A stretch of DNA of 64,000 bases from Peptostreptococcaceae bacterium. GTDB lineage: Bacteria > Bacillota > Clostridia > Peptostreptococcales > Peptostreptococcaceae. Location: assembly GCA_902363255.1 (NCBI GenBank), contig CABIZO010000001.1, positions 62,001 to 126,000 on the forward strand, written 5' to 3'. Below are positions 34,183-42,224 of the stretch, one piece after another. The position numbers and the translations under genes were made by a program. Each line of letters opens with the position of its first letter. Positions within the stretch are counted from its first letter, which is position 1. The notes under the pieces were generated by a model. It was not told the origin of the DNA. It saw only the letters and a program-made list of their open reading frames with translations, and searched no databases.

Positions 34183-34617
34183 ATGGGAAAAATAATTGCT
34201 GTGTGTTTAAGTGAAAAAAAAGGTGTACAAAAGAAAAGCGTAGATGAGGGGATTTTTATTGAAGATTTTGGTATACAAGGAGATGCTCATGCTGGTAAAT
34301 GGCATAGACAAGTAAGTTTACTATCTCACGAAAAGGTTGTAGCTTTTAATGAATTGGGAGCAGGTGTAGAGTCAGGAGCTTTTGGAGAAAATTTAGTTGT
34401 AGAAGGATATGATCTTAGAACCATACCAGTTGGAACTATATTTAAATGTAATGATGTAATTTTAGAAATCACTCAGATAGGTAAGAAATGTCACCAAGGA
34501 TGCGAAATATTTAAGAAAATGGGTGATTGTATAATGCCAAGAGAAGGTATATTTGCAAAAGTCTTACATGGTGGAGTAATAAAACCAGGTGATGAAATTT
34601 TAATAGAGGGAGAGTAG
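34183..34617 (+). CDS. MOSC domain protein
   Basis: 144 residues from the ATG at 34183, with AAGGAGAG before it; a TTG at 34159 overlapping moaA is less likely. The whole protein is a MOSC domain: FGIQGDAHAGKWHRQVSLL, GAFGENLVVEG and the cysteine-containing TQIGKKCHQGCEIF. MOSC proteins bind sulfur-containing forms of the molybdenum cofactor or act in sulfur transfer to it. In many clostridia the domain is fused to MoaC or MogA; here it stands alone between moaA and mogA in the operon. Confidence 0.9.
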   Translation: MGKIIAVCLSEKKGVQKKSVDEGIFIEDFGIQGDAHAGKWHRQVSLLSHEKVVAFNELGAGVESGAFGENLVVEGYDLRTIPVGTIFKCNDVILEITQIGKKCHQGCEIFKKMGDCIMPREGIFAKVLHGGVIKPGDEILIEGE

Positions 34618-34618
34618 C

Positions 34619-35110
34619 ATGTATAGAGTAGGAATAATAACAGCTAGTGATAAAGGATCAAAAGGAGAAAGAATTGATGAAAGTGGTCCAAAAATAAAAG
34701 AAATTGTTTCTAGTTTTGGATACGAAGTAGTTTATTACAAAGTTTTACCTGATGATAAAGATACAATTTCAAGTGAGATGAAACAACTTTGCGATGAAAA
34801 TAAGGTAGATTTAATTTTGACTACCGGAGGAACAGGTTTTTCAAAAAGAGATAATACTCCTGAAGCAACATTAGAGGTAGCAGAAAAAGTTGTACCAGGA
34901 ATATCAGAAGCAATTAGAAGTTATAGTATGCAATTTACAAAGAAAGCAATGCTTAGCAGAGGAATATCTGTTATAAGAAAAGAAACCTTAATAATAAATA
35001 TGCCAGGAAGCCCAAAAGCTGTAAAAGAAAGTATGGAGTGTATAATGCCTGCTTTAGATCATGGTATTGATATATTAAAAGGATCTGCTAGCGAATGTGC
35101 GAGAAAATAA
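34619..35110 (+). CDS. mogA: Molybdopterin adenylyltransferase (MogA/MoaB)
   Basis: 163 residues. The enzyme adenylates molybdopterin before metal insertion by MoeA. YRVGIITASDKGSKGERIDESG at the N-terminus (residues 2-23 in two halves), LILTTGGTGFSKRDNTPEATL and LIINMPGSPKAVKESM are the MoaB/MogA signatures. It begins right after the MOSC gene and ends the operon. MogA and MoaB are hard to separate by sequence alone. Confidence 0.92.
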   Translation: MYRVGIITASDKGSKGERIDESGPKIKEIVSSFGYEVVYYKVLPDDKDTISSEMKQLCDENKVDLILTTGGTGFSKRDNTPEATLEVAEKVVPGISEAIRSYSMQFTKKAMLSRGISVIRKETLIINMPGSPKAVKESMECIMPALDHGIDILKGSASECARK

Positions 35111-35175
35111 CTAGATTTTTTTAAATGTCTAATTCTTTGATAAAGATAAAGTATTAAATAAAAATTCAAAATAGA

Positions 35176-35204
35176 TTGACAATTTAAAATGTATATACTA
35201 CATT
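35176..35204 (+). promoter_or_regulatory. Promoter of the AOR leader
   Basis: TTGACA at 35176-35181 and TACATT at 35199-35204 with 17 bases between. Start near 35211, right before the structured leader. Confidence 0.75.
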
Positions 35205-35221
35205 TAAAGTATAAAGTGAAT

Positions 35222-35422
35222 ATAAAATTCTCCGATTTTACCAAACCTAAGGAGTATCTATGGTTAGTAAAACAGTAGGGTATAATTAGAAATTTTTATG
35301 CCTCCCAATGGAAAGGAGATAGTAGAATTATAATACTGTCTATTTTCCAAATAGAATTTATTTGTGTGAAGATAACCATCATTTAAAAGGTATTATAATA
35401 CTTTTTAGATGATGGTTTTTTA
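35222..35422 (+). promoter_or_regulatory. Structured leader with terminator before the AOR gene (candidate Moco/Tuco riboswitch)
   Basis: Outer stem AATTCT (35226-35231) with AGAATT (35324-35329), inner stem TTTTAC (35236-35241) with GTAAAA (35267-35272), and CTCC (35302-35305) with GGAG (35315-35318). A very strong terminator follows, 21 pairs with two G-U pairs from 35374 to 35417, then a T run. The words CTAAGGA, ATCTATG and ATGGAAA occur in the same order as in the leader before moeA. Regulation of a tungsten enzyme by its own cofactor would make sense; tungsten-cofactor (Tuco) variants of the Moco element are known in general, but the class is not proven here. Confidence 0.68.
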
Positions 35423-35500
35423 TTTTAGACCTCAAGTAATGGATAAGAAGTCATAACTAGTTTAGCAAAAAATATTAAATAAGTTTAAGGGGGAAATGCT

Positions 35501-37336
35501 ATGAATGGATATGTTGGAAAAGTACTAAGAGTTAATTTTTCTACTCAGGAGGTTAAAGTAGAAGAATTAAACTTAGAGTTAGCTCAAAAGTATATAGGGG
35601 CTAGGGGATTAGGTGTAAAAACTTTTATTGATGAGGTAGATCCTAAAGTAGATCCATTAAGTGAAGATAATAAATTAATTATAGCTACAGGACCATTGAC
35701 AGGGGCCCCAATGCCAACTTCAGGAAGATATATGGTTATAACAAAAGCACCTTTAACAGGTACTATAGCTATATCAAATTCAGGTGGTAAATGGGGAGTT
35801 AAATTTAAATCAACTGGATACGATATGATAATAATGGAAGGAAAATCAGAAAAACCAGTTTACTTATATATAGATGATGAGACAGTAGAAATTAAAGATG
35901 CTGAAAAATACTGGGGAATGGTATCTTCTGAAGTAACACATGCATTAACTGAAGCACATCCTGGAACAAATGTAATGTGTATTGGACCAGCGGGAGAAAC
36001 ATTGTCACCAATGGCAGCAATAATGAACGATGTAGATAGAGCTGCTGGTAGAGGTGGAGTTGGAGCTGTAATGGGTTCTAAAAATATAAAAGCAGTAGTA
36101 GTTAAAGGAAGTAAAAAAGTAGAAGTAGCTGATTCTGAATTAACTAAAAAAGTAAATGCTGATAAAGTCAACATATTAAAAAATGACCCAGTTGCAGGTG
36201 GAGGACTTCCTACTTATGGTACGGCTGTACTTGTTAACATAATAAATGAAAATGGTATACATCCAGTTAGGAACTTCCAAGAATCTTATACAGAAAAAGC
36301 TGATTTAATAAGCGGAGAAGCTATGACAGAAAATTGTTTAGTTAAGAAAAATCCGTGTTATAGATGCCCTATAGCTTGTGGTAGATGGGTAAGATTAAAA
36401 GATGGAACTGAAGTAGGAGGACCAGAGTATGAAACTTTATGGTCATTTGGTTCAGACTGTGATATTTATGATTTGGACGCAATAAATGAAGCGAATATGC
36501 TATGCAACGAGTATGGTTTAGATACAATTTCAGCAGGAGCTACAATAGCAGCGGCAATGGAATTATATCAAAGAGGGTACATCAAAGATGAAGAAATAGC
36601 AGCGGATGGTTTATCTCTAAAATGGGGAGATGTTGAATCAATGGTTGCTTGGACTAAAAAGATGGGACTTAGAGAAGGATTTGGAGATAAACTAGCTGAA
36701 GGTTCATATAGATTATGTGAAAGTTACAATGCAACTCAATATTCAATGACAGTTAAGAAACAAGAGTTGCCAGCTTATGACCCAAGAGGAGTAAAAGGCC
36801 ATGGTATAACTTATGCTGTAAATAATAGAGGTGGATGTCATATCAAAGGATATATGATAAATCCAGAAATACTTGGGGTACCAGAAAAATTAGATAGATT
36901 AGCATTAGAAGGAAAGCCAGCTTATGCTAAAGTATTCCATGATTTAACTGCAGTAATAGATTCTATGGGACTTTGTATATTTACTACATTTGGGCTTGGA
37001 CTTCCTGATTATACAGAAATGTATAATGCAGTTTGTGGTGATATTTATACTCCAGAAACTTTATTAGAAGCTGGAGATAGAATATGGACATTAGAAAAAA
37101 TATTTAATATAAAAGCAGGAATAGATAAATCTCAAGATACATTACCAGAAAGATTACTAAAAGATCCTATAGTTGCAGGACCAACTAAGGGAGAGGTTCA
37201 CGAATTAGATATACTATTACCTGAATACTACAGTGTAAGAGGTTGGGATGAAAATGGTGTTCCAACTGAGTCCACACTTAAAAAGCTAGGACTAGAAGAA
37301 TATATTGGTAATATTGAAGCTGGAGCAACTTGCTAG
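35501..37336 (+). CDS. aor: Aldehyde ferredoxin oxidoreductase, tungsten enzyme
   Basis: 611 residues, complete AOR. The enzyme oxidises aldehydes to acids, or the reverse, with ferredoxin, using a tungsten bis-pterin centre and one [4Fe-4S] cluster. The N-terminal domain has GARGLGVKTFID, GPLTGAPMPTSGRY and ISNSGGKWG; the cluster ligands are in CYRCPIACGRW (near residues 287-297) and a final Cys in DSMGLCIF (near 494); DVDRAAGRGGVGAVMGSKNIKA is the pterin-binding region in two halves. Preceded by AAGGGGGAAAT and by the leader. It is followed by moaD and a ThiF-like gene, as in many AOR loci, and the tungstate transporter comes next. Confidence 0.95.
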   Translation: MNGYVGKVLRVNFSTQEVKVEELNLELAQKYIGARGLGVKTFIDEVDPKVDPLSEDNKLIIATGPLTGAPMPTSGRYMVITKAPLTGTIAISNSGGKWGVKFKSTGYDMIIMEGKSEKPVYLYIDDETVEIKDAEKYWGMVSSEVTHALTEAHPGTNVMCIGPAGETLSPMAAIMNDVDRAAGRGGVGAVMGSKNIKAVVVKGSKKVEVADSELTKKVNADKVNILKNDPVAGGGLPTYGTAVLVNIINENGIHPVRNFQESYTEKADLISGEAMTENCLVKKNPCYRCPIACGRWVRLKDGTEVGGPEYETLWSFGSDCDIYDLDAINEANMLCNEYGLDTISAGATIAAAMELYQRGYIKDEEIAADGLSLKWGDVESMVAWTKKMGLREGFGDKLAEGSYRLCESYNATQYSMTVKKQELPAYDPRGVKGHGITYAVNNRGGCHIKGYMINPEILGVPEKLDRLALEGKPAYAKVFHDLTAVIDSMGLCIFTTFGLGLPDYTEMYNAVCGDIYTPETLLEAGDRIWTLEKIFNIKAGIDKSQDTLPERLLKDPIVAGPTKGEVHELDILLPEYYSVRGWDENGVPTESTLKKLGLEEYIGNIEAGATC

Positions 37337-37381
37337 CTTTATAATATTATAAATTGACAGACTTGGACTATAATTTAAGGT

Positions 37382-37412
37382 AGTAACCCCTAATATCTTT
37401 AGGGGTTATTAC
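37382..37412 (+). other. Strong hairpin between AOR and moaD without T tract
   Basis: AGTAACCCCTA pairs with TTAGGGGTTATTACT (bulge) and is followed by GTTGAAGG rather than a T run. It is unlikely to terminate; it may protect the AOR message or mark a processing point between the AOR and moaD parts. Confidence 0.55.
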
Positions 37413-37431
37413 TGTTGAAGGAGGTGAATTT

Positions 37432-37656
37432 ATGGAAGTAGAAGTAAGATTATTTGCTACTTTCAGAGAAGGTAGAGAGAAAAAACAAAAAATTAAAATT
37501 AAAGAAAATACGAGCATTTTAGATATTATTAATATATTGAATATAGATGAAAAAGAAGTAGCTATTATGCTTTTAAATGGGCGAGATGGGACAAGTGATA
37601 GAATTTTAAAAGATGGAGATATTATTTCTTTATTTCCACCTGTTGGGGGAGGATAA
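37432..37656 (+). CDS. moaD: MoaD/ThiS family sulfur carrier protein
   Basis: 74 residues, ubiquitin-like beta-grasp protein ending in the required PVGGG. The C-terminal Gly-Gly is adenylated and thiocarboxylated to donate sulfur for the dithiolene of molybdopterin; a tungsten-linked MoaD is common beside AOR genes. The core NGRDGTSDRILKDGDIISLFPP is typical of the fold. It has a GAAGGAGG site and is followed by the ThiF-like E1 gene, which starts 4 bases after its stop. Confidence 0.88.
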   Translation: MEVEVRLFATFREGREKKQKIKIKENTSILDIINILNIDEKEVAIMLLNGRDGTSDRILKDGDIISLFPPVGGG

Positions 37657-37660
37657 AATA

Positions 37661-38344
37661 ATGAAAAAAAGATATTTAAGAAATATTTTGACATTAACTC
37701 CTGAAGAAAATGAAAAGTTAAAATATTTTAAAGTCTGTATTATAGGCTGTGGTGGTCTTGGTGGATATATAATTGAAATGTTATCTAGGATAGGTATTGG
37801 TAATTTAACGGTCGTAGATATGGACATTTTTGAGGAAAGTAATTTAAATAGACAGATTTTATCTAGTGAAGAAAATTTGGGATATAGTAAAGTATTAGAA
37901 GCACAAAAGAGAATTAATAGTATAAATTCTGATGTAAAAGTAAATGTAATTGAGGACGGTTTTAACAAGGATAACGGAATGGATATAATATGTGATCATA
38001 ATGTAGTCGTTGATGCATTAGATAATGTAGAGAGTAGGTTGTTATTACAAGAATATTGTGAAAAATTAAATATTCCTTTAGTATATGGAGCTATTGCTGG
38101 ATGGTTTGGACAAGTATGTACAATTATGCCTGGGGATAGAACATTGAATCAAATATATAAAGATAACTCTATAGGAGTAGAAAATAAATTAGGAAATCCT
38201 TCATTTACACCTGCTAACGTAGCTTCAATACAAGTCAGTGAAGTTATTAAAGTTTTACTATGTAAAGGAGAACTATTGCAAAATCAAATGCTTGTTATAG
38301 ATCTTCTATATAACGAATTTAACATCATTAACCTAAAGGAGTAA
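37661..38344 (+). CDS. ThiF/HesA/MoeB-family adenylyltransferase
   Basis: 227 residues from the ATG at 37661, preceded by GGAGGAT; a longer frame from 37613 overlaps moaD and has no site. It has the Rossmann ATP-binding CIIGCGGLGGYIIEML (near residues 26-41), DMDIFEESNLNRQIL with the conserved Asn-x-x-Arg, and AIAGWFGQVCTIMPG. It should activate the Gly-Gly end of the MoaD protein next door. The CxxC zinc pairs of classical MoeB are not seen, so it belongs to the shorter HesA/ThiF type. Confidence 0.85.
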   Translation: MKKRYLRNILTLTPEENEKLKYFKVCIIGCGGLGGYIIEMLSRIGIGNLTVVDMDIFEESNLNRQILSSEENLGYSKVLEAQKRINSINSDVKVNVIEDGFNKDNGMDIICDHNVVVDALDNVESRLLLQEYCEKLNIPLVYGAIAGWFGQVCTIMPGDRTLNQIYKDNSIGVENKLGNPSFTPANVASIQVSEVIKVLLCKGELLQNQMLVIDLLYNEFNIINLKE

Positions 38345-38456
38345 ATAATATCTTTTATATATTAAAACTAAAATTATTTTACAATATAGAGTAATATTTA
38401 AGACTAATGGATTTAGCAACTTTCATTATTTTAAGGAAGGGGTATAAATTTAAATC

Positions 38457-38801
38457 ATGTCGGATAGTAAATTATATAGTAATCCATATGTCACTAAATC
38501 TATAAAGTATATAAATGACAATATAAAAAGGAAATTAACAATTGAGGAAGTTTGTGAGAATGTACACTTATCTAAATTTTACTTTTTACGCATATTTAAA
38601 AAAGAGATTGGGATAACGCCTTATAGATATATCTTAGATTGTAAAATTGAAAATGTAAAAAATGATTTGTATAATGGTCTTGATATTAATACATTAGTAA
38701 GTAAATATGAATTTTATGATTTGAGTCACTTGAATAAAAGTTTTATAAAAGTTTATGGAATAACTCCATTGGAATATATAAAAATAAATAAAAATAAATA
38801 A
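38457..38801 (+). CDS. AraC-family DNA-binding protein, HTH domain only
   Basis: 114 residues that contain just the double helix-turn-helix of AraC/XylS regulators: IKYINDNIKRKLTIEEVC, then LSKFYFLRIFKKEIGITPYRYI, and a second unit ending SFIKVYGITPLEYI. No sensor domain is present. The ribosome binding site GGAAGGGG is 14 bases from the ATG, longer than usual. It stands between the AOR/moaD genes and the tungstate transporter and may regulate one of them; SoxS-like small regulators act without ligand. Operator sites are not evident. Confidence 0.75.
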   Translation: MSDSKLYSNPYVTKSIKYINDNIKRKLTIEEVCENVHLSKFYFLRIFKKEIGITPYRYILDCKIENVKNDLYNGLDINTLVSKYEFYDLSHLNKSFIKVYGITPLEYIKINKNK

Positions 38802-38826
38802 AAATGGTAAAAAATGTATAAGTATG

Positions 38827-38855
38827 TTGGGGACAACAAAAGATAGTGTTATAAT
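38827..38855 (+). promoter_or_regulatory. Probable promoter of tupBCA
   Basis: TATAAT at 38850-38855 with TTGGGG 17 bases upstream (38827-38832), between the AraC-type gene and tupB. The -35 element is poor, so an activator may be needed. Confidence 0.45.
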
Positions 38856-38894
38856 TATATTACTACTATTTTATAATCAGGAGAGGATATCATA

Positions 38895-39536
38895 ATGGAA
38901 GTTATGGAAGTAATTGAAATTGTAACTAGATCATTGTATGTTACTGTAATAGCAACATGTATAGCTACTATAGTCGGAGTTTTTCTTAGTATACTTATAT
39001 ATTTAAATAATTTTCCTTTCAAGAAAACTATTACTACGATAGTAAATTCATTAATGAGCACTCCTCCAGTTATTATGGGATTAATAGTATTTATATTGTT
39101 ATCAAGACAAGGCCTTTTAGGAAAATTTCAATTACTGTTTACATCGCAAGCAATGATAATAGCTCAAGTTTTTTTATTAATTCCAATTTGTATGAGTTTA
39201 ACACTAGACTGTTTAAATAAATTTGGTAAAGAGATATTAGATACATGCAAAATACTTCAGATAGGTAAAAAGGATACTATTCTTATTTTTATAAGAGAAA
39301 TAAGATATCATATAATAACTGTTATTATAGCGACTTTTGGTAGGGGGATATCAGAAGTAGGAGCGGTAATGTTAGTAGGAGGCAATGTAAGAGGAAAAAC
39401 AAGGGTTATGACCACGTATATAGCACAGTCTACATCAATGGGAAACTTTGATGAATCTTTGATGATAGCAGCAATACTAATATCTATTTCATTTGTATCG
39501 ACTTATTTTATTAGAAGATTACAACGGGATGAATAA
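38895..39536 (+). CDS. tupB: Tungstate ABC transporter permease
   Basis: 213 residues, five to six hydrophobic segments and the typical inner-membrane permease motif EVGAVMLVGGNVRGKTRV, which is diagnostic of the TupB/WtpB class and includes the EAA-like loop (GRGISEVGA). It forms the membrane channel of a tungstate-specific importer with TupC and TupA. AGGAGAGG precedes the start. The order permease, ATPase, binding protein is unbroken and the genes are tightly spaced. Confidence 0.92.
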   Translation: MEVMEVIEIVTRSLYVTVIATCIATIVGVFLSILIYLNNFPFKKTITTIVNSLMSTPPVIMGLIVFILLSRQGLLGKFQLLFTSQAMIIAQVFLLIPICMSLTLDCLNKFGKEILDTCKILQIGKKDTILIFIREIRYHIITVIIATFGRGISEVGAVMLVGGNVRGKTRVMTTYIAQSTSMGNFDESLMIAAILISISFVSTYFIRRLQRDE

Positions 39537-39550
39537 CTTGGAGCGTATTT

Positions 39551-40216
39551 ATGATAAAAATAAAAAATATAGAAAAACAAATTAAATATCAGAAACCATT
39601 AAAAATAGATAATTTAGAAATTAAAAAGGGATATATTTACACTATTTTAGGACATAATGGAAGTGGTAAAAGTACTTTGTTGAAAATATTATATAACCTA
39701 ACAAGTCATGATAATGGAGAAATAGATATAGAATCAAATGGCTTTTCATCAGAAATATGTCAAAGTTATATAGCGTATAATCCTCAAAAACCTTGTTTTT
39801 TAAGGGGCACTTTAGAAGAAAATTTTAATTATATATACAAATATAGTAAGAGTAAAAATTTATTAAATAAAAATCAATTAAAAAATTTGATAAAGGAGTT
39901 TAAACTAGAAAATAAATTAAATATAGATGTGAGAAAGCTCTCTGGGGGAGAACAAGCAAAAGCTCAATTTATAAGAACTTTATTATTGAATAAAGACTAT
40001 ATTTTATTGGATGAGCCTATGGCAAGCTTAGACTTTGAAACGAGAGAACTTGTAGAAGAAAAAATTAGACAGCTAAAAAAAGAGAATCGAGCTGTTGTAC
40101 TAGTTACACATGATTTTATACAAGCAAGAAAAATTGGAGAAAAAATTATATTTATGGAAAATTTGAATTTAATTGGAATATATAATCCAGTAGAATTTTT
40201 TGATAATATTATGTAG
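39551..40216 (+). CDS. tupC: Tungstate ABC transporter ATPase
   Basis: 221 residues. Walker A LGHNGSGKSTLLKIL (near 34-48), ABC signature LSGGEQAKAQFIRTLL, Walker B YILLDEPMASLDFETREL and the switch VTHDFIQA are intact, so it should be an active importer ATPase. Shorter than molybdate ModC, with no C-terminal oxyanion-sensing TOBE domain. Follows tupB by 14 bases with GGAGCG. Confidence 0.92.
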   Translation: MIKIKNIEKQIKYQKPLKIDNLEIKKGYIYTILGHNGSGKSTLLKILYNLTSHDNGEIDIESNGFSSEICQSYIAYNPQKPCFLRGTLEENFNYIYKYSKSKNLLNKNQLKNLIKEFKLENKLNIDVRKLSGGEQAKAQFIRTLLLNKDYILLDEPMASLDFETRELVEEKIRQLKKENRAVVLVTHDFIQARKIGEKIIFMENLNLIGIYNPVEFFDNIM

Positions 40217-40288
40217 TTAAATTTATTAGATAGATGAATTTTTATGATTTTTCTATAGATAAAATTTTTAATTTAAGGGGGAGTTTTA

Positions 40289-41134
40289 ATGAAGAAGGGT
40301 ATTATAAGTACTATTACGGCGGTAATGATTTCTATGTCTATGGTAGGGTGTTCTTCTACAAGTACCGATGATAAAAATAAAGATGAAGCATCTACAGTAG
40401 AAGAATTAACATTAGTAACAACAACAAGCTTAGATGATACAGGATTTTTAGCTGATACATTAAAAGGGTTTGAAGAAGAAAATGGAGTAAAGGTAAATGT
40501 TGTAGCAAAAGGTACAGGAGAGGCTTTAGAGCTTGGAAAGTCAAAAGATGCAGATATATTATTTGTACATGCTAAACAAAAAGAAGAAGATTTTATAAAA
40601 GAAGGATATGGAATTGATAGAACTGAAATAATGTATAATTACTTTATAATAGTTGGACCAAAAGATGATCCAAATAATGAAAAGATATCTAAATTAAGCG
40701 CTTCAGAAGCATTCAAGTACATAAGTGATAATAATTTAGTATTTACATCTAGGGGAGATGAATCAGGAACTCATACTAAAGAAAAAAGTTTATGGGAAGA
40801 AAGTGGAGCATCAAATGATTTTGAAAACTATAATGAAGTAGGTAAAGGAATGGCAGCTACTTTACAAATGGCAAGTGAAATGAAGGCATATTGCTTAACT
40901 GATATAGGTACTTTTTTAGCAACTAGAGAGAACTTAGATTTAGAAGTAGTAAAAGATGCTGATGATAGCTTGAAAAATGTTTATAGTATTGTAACAATAA
41001 GTGATTTAGATAAAGATAAAGAAGAAATAACAAATAAATTAGTGGAGTACTATAAGTCAGAAAATATACAAGATCAAATAAAAGAGTATGGTGTTAAAGA
41101 ATATGGAGAACCTTTATTCTTTGTATTTGAATAA
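40289..41134 (+). CDS. tupA: Tungstate-binding lipoprotein
   Basis: 281 residues. A lipoprotein signal ends at MSMVGCSS with the lipid-carrying cysteine at 21. The mature protein opens with TLVTTTSLDDTGFLADTL, the TTTS oxyanion-binding motif of TupA, and contains AKGTGEALELGKSKDADILFVHAK and TSRGDESGTHTKE, conserved for tungstate-specific proteins. It captures tungstate for TupBC. AAGGGGGAG precedes the start. A strong terminator ends the operon. Confidence 0.94.
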   Translation: MKKGIISTITAVMISMSMVGCSSTSTDDKNKDEASTVEELTLVTTTSLDDTGFLADTLKGFEEENGVKVNVVAKGTGEALELGKSKDADILFVHAKQKEEDFIKEGYGIDRTEIMYNYFIIVGPKDDPNNEKISKLSASEAFKYISDNNLVFTSRGDESGTHTKEKSLWEESGASNDFENYNEVGKGMAATLQMASEMKAYCLTDIGTFLATRENLDLEVVKDADDSLKNVYSIVTISDLDKDKEEITNKLVEYYKSENIQDQIKEYGVKEYGEPLFFVFE

Positions 41135-41148
41135 TATATGATTAGGAG

Positions 41149-41190
41149 CCTTGTCTTTAAATTTCTACATTTAGAGACAAGGTTTTTTTT
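41149..41190 (+). terminator. Terminator of tupBCA
   Basis: CCTTGTCTTTAAAT pairs with ATTTAGAGACAAGG (one G-U pair), followed by eight T. Confidence 0.9.
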
Positions 41191-41240
41191 AATAAAAGTA
41201 GAATATTATAATTATGCTAAATCTTTGTGGAGGTATTTAT

Positions 41241-42206
41241 TTGAAAAGACAATTAACAGTAAATTTAGAATCTAAAGAAATAAATATAAGCTATATAGAA
41301 AATGATGACATAACTAATGAAAATGATGATTTAAGCTTTTTTACATCTTTATTAAGTGGATATCAAATTATTGGTGTTAATAGGATTGAAGTCTGTACAA
41401 AAAACATAAAATCAAAGGCTGGTGGTTTTTTTTCTCATTATTTAAAATGTAATAACTATGATTTAGTTAGAATTAAGGGAAAATCAGATATACCTGTGTT
41501 TATTTATATTGATAAGGACTCTGTCAAAATTTATGATGCTGAAGAAATCTTTTTTATGAATTATAAAGACAGTAAAGATGTTATAAAGAAAATATTAGGT
41601 GAAGAAAATATAGAGATGTGTAGCATATCCACAGCAGGGGCTTATAAACTAGACTTTTCTAAGATAGTGTTTGGAGAAAAGAAATCTTGTGGTAAAGATG
41701 GTTTAGGTAAAATTATGGGAGAGAAAAACCTTAAAGCTATTGTAGTAAAAAAGCAAGAATCTTTGAAGTCGCATGATGAAGTTATTTTAAATAATATTAA
41801 TGAAAAAATAAATGATAGATTAAACAAGGATGATTTAACTTCATATTTTTTGGAGGAAAATAACTGCTATGGATGTAATAGAAATTGTAAAAGTACATCA
41901 CTAAAAAAATTGACAAAGAGGGGAATAGATAATAAAAAAGCTGAAGTAATTGATAATGTTTGCAACGAGTATGGTATGGATAGTATTACATTTGCAAAAT
42001 TTTTTGATGGTGAAGAAAATGTTTATAGATTAGCTGATAAAATAATTAAAAATCCAAATGAATATAAAATAGATCATAATTCAAAAAAGATAATTAAAAA
42101 AGAAGAAAATATATTTGATAAATTAGGGTTTTGTAGATTTTTAATAAATAAAGATATATTAACAAAAAAAGAATTGGAAGAATTAATTAAATTAGTTAAA
42201 AGTTAA
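41241..42206 (+). CDS. Shortened AOR-like protein retaining cluster cysteines
   Basis: 321 residues from a TTG at 41241, chosen because GTGGAGG stands 7 bases before it; an ATG at 41214 in the same frame covers that site. Large parts align by eye with the neighbouring AOR: CNNYDLVRIKGKSDIPVFIYID with its TGYDMIIMEGKSEKPVYLYID, DGLGKIMGEKNLKAIVVKK with GGVGAVMGSKNIKAVVVKG, NNCYGCNRNC with NPCYRCPIAC, VCNEYGMDSITF with LCNEYGLDTISA, and KLGFCRF with SMGLCIF. So the [4Fe-4S] ligands remain while the early domain and much of the active-site domain are missing or unrecognisable. It lies directly before two MoeA-type genes. A cofactor-handling or accessory role is possible; loss of function is the alternative, although the frame is intact. 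Confidence 0.8.
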   Translation: MKRQLTVNLESKEINISYIENDDITNENDDLSFFTSLLSGYQIIGVNRIEVCTKNIKSKAGGFFSHYLKCNNYDLVRIKGKSDIPVFIYIDKDSVKIYDAEEIFFMNYKDSKDVIKKILGEENIEMCSISTAGAYKLDFSKIVFGEKKSCGKDGLGKIMGEKNLKAIVVKKQESLKSHDEVILNNINEKINDRLNKDDLTSYFLEENNCYGCNRNCKSTSLKKLTKRGIDNKKAEVIDNVCNEYGMDSITFAKFFDGEENVYRLADKIIKNPNEYKIDHNSKKIIKKEENIFDKLGFCRFLINKDILTKKELEELIKLVKS

Positions 42207-42224
42207 AGTTTAAGGGGGAGGAAT

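Noticed and set aside
35860..36174. 104-codon antisense frame in the AOR gene
   Set aside because: Shadow of a long conserved gene with no start signals.
37630..37968. 112-codon antisense frame across moaD and the ThiF-like gene
   Set aside because: Both sense genes have clear motifs and binding sites; the antisense frame has neither.
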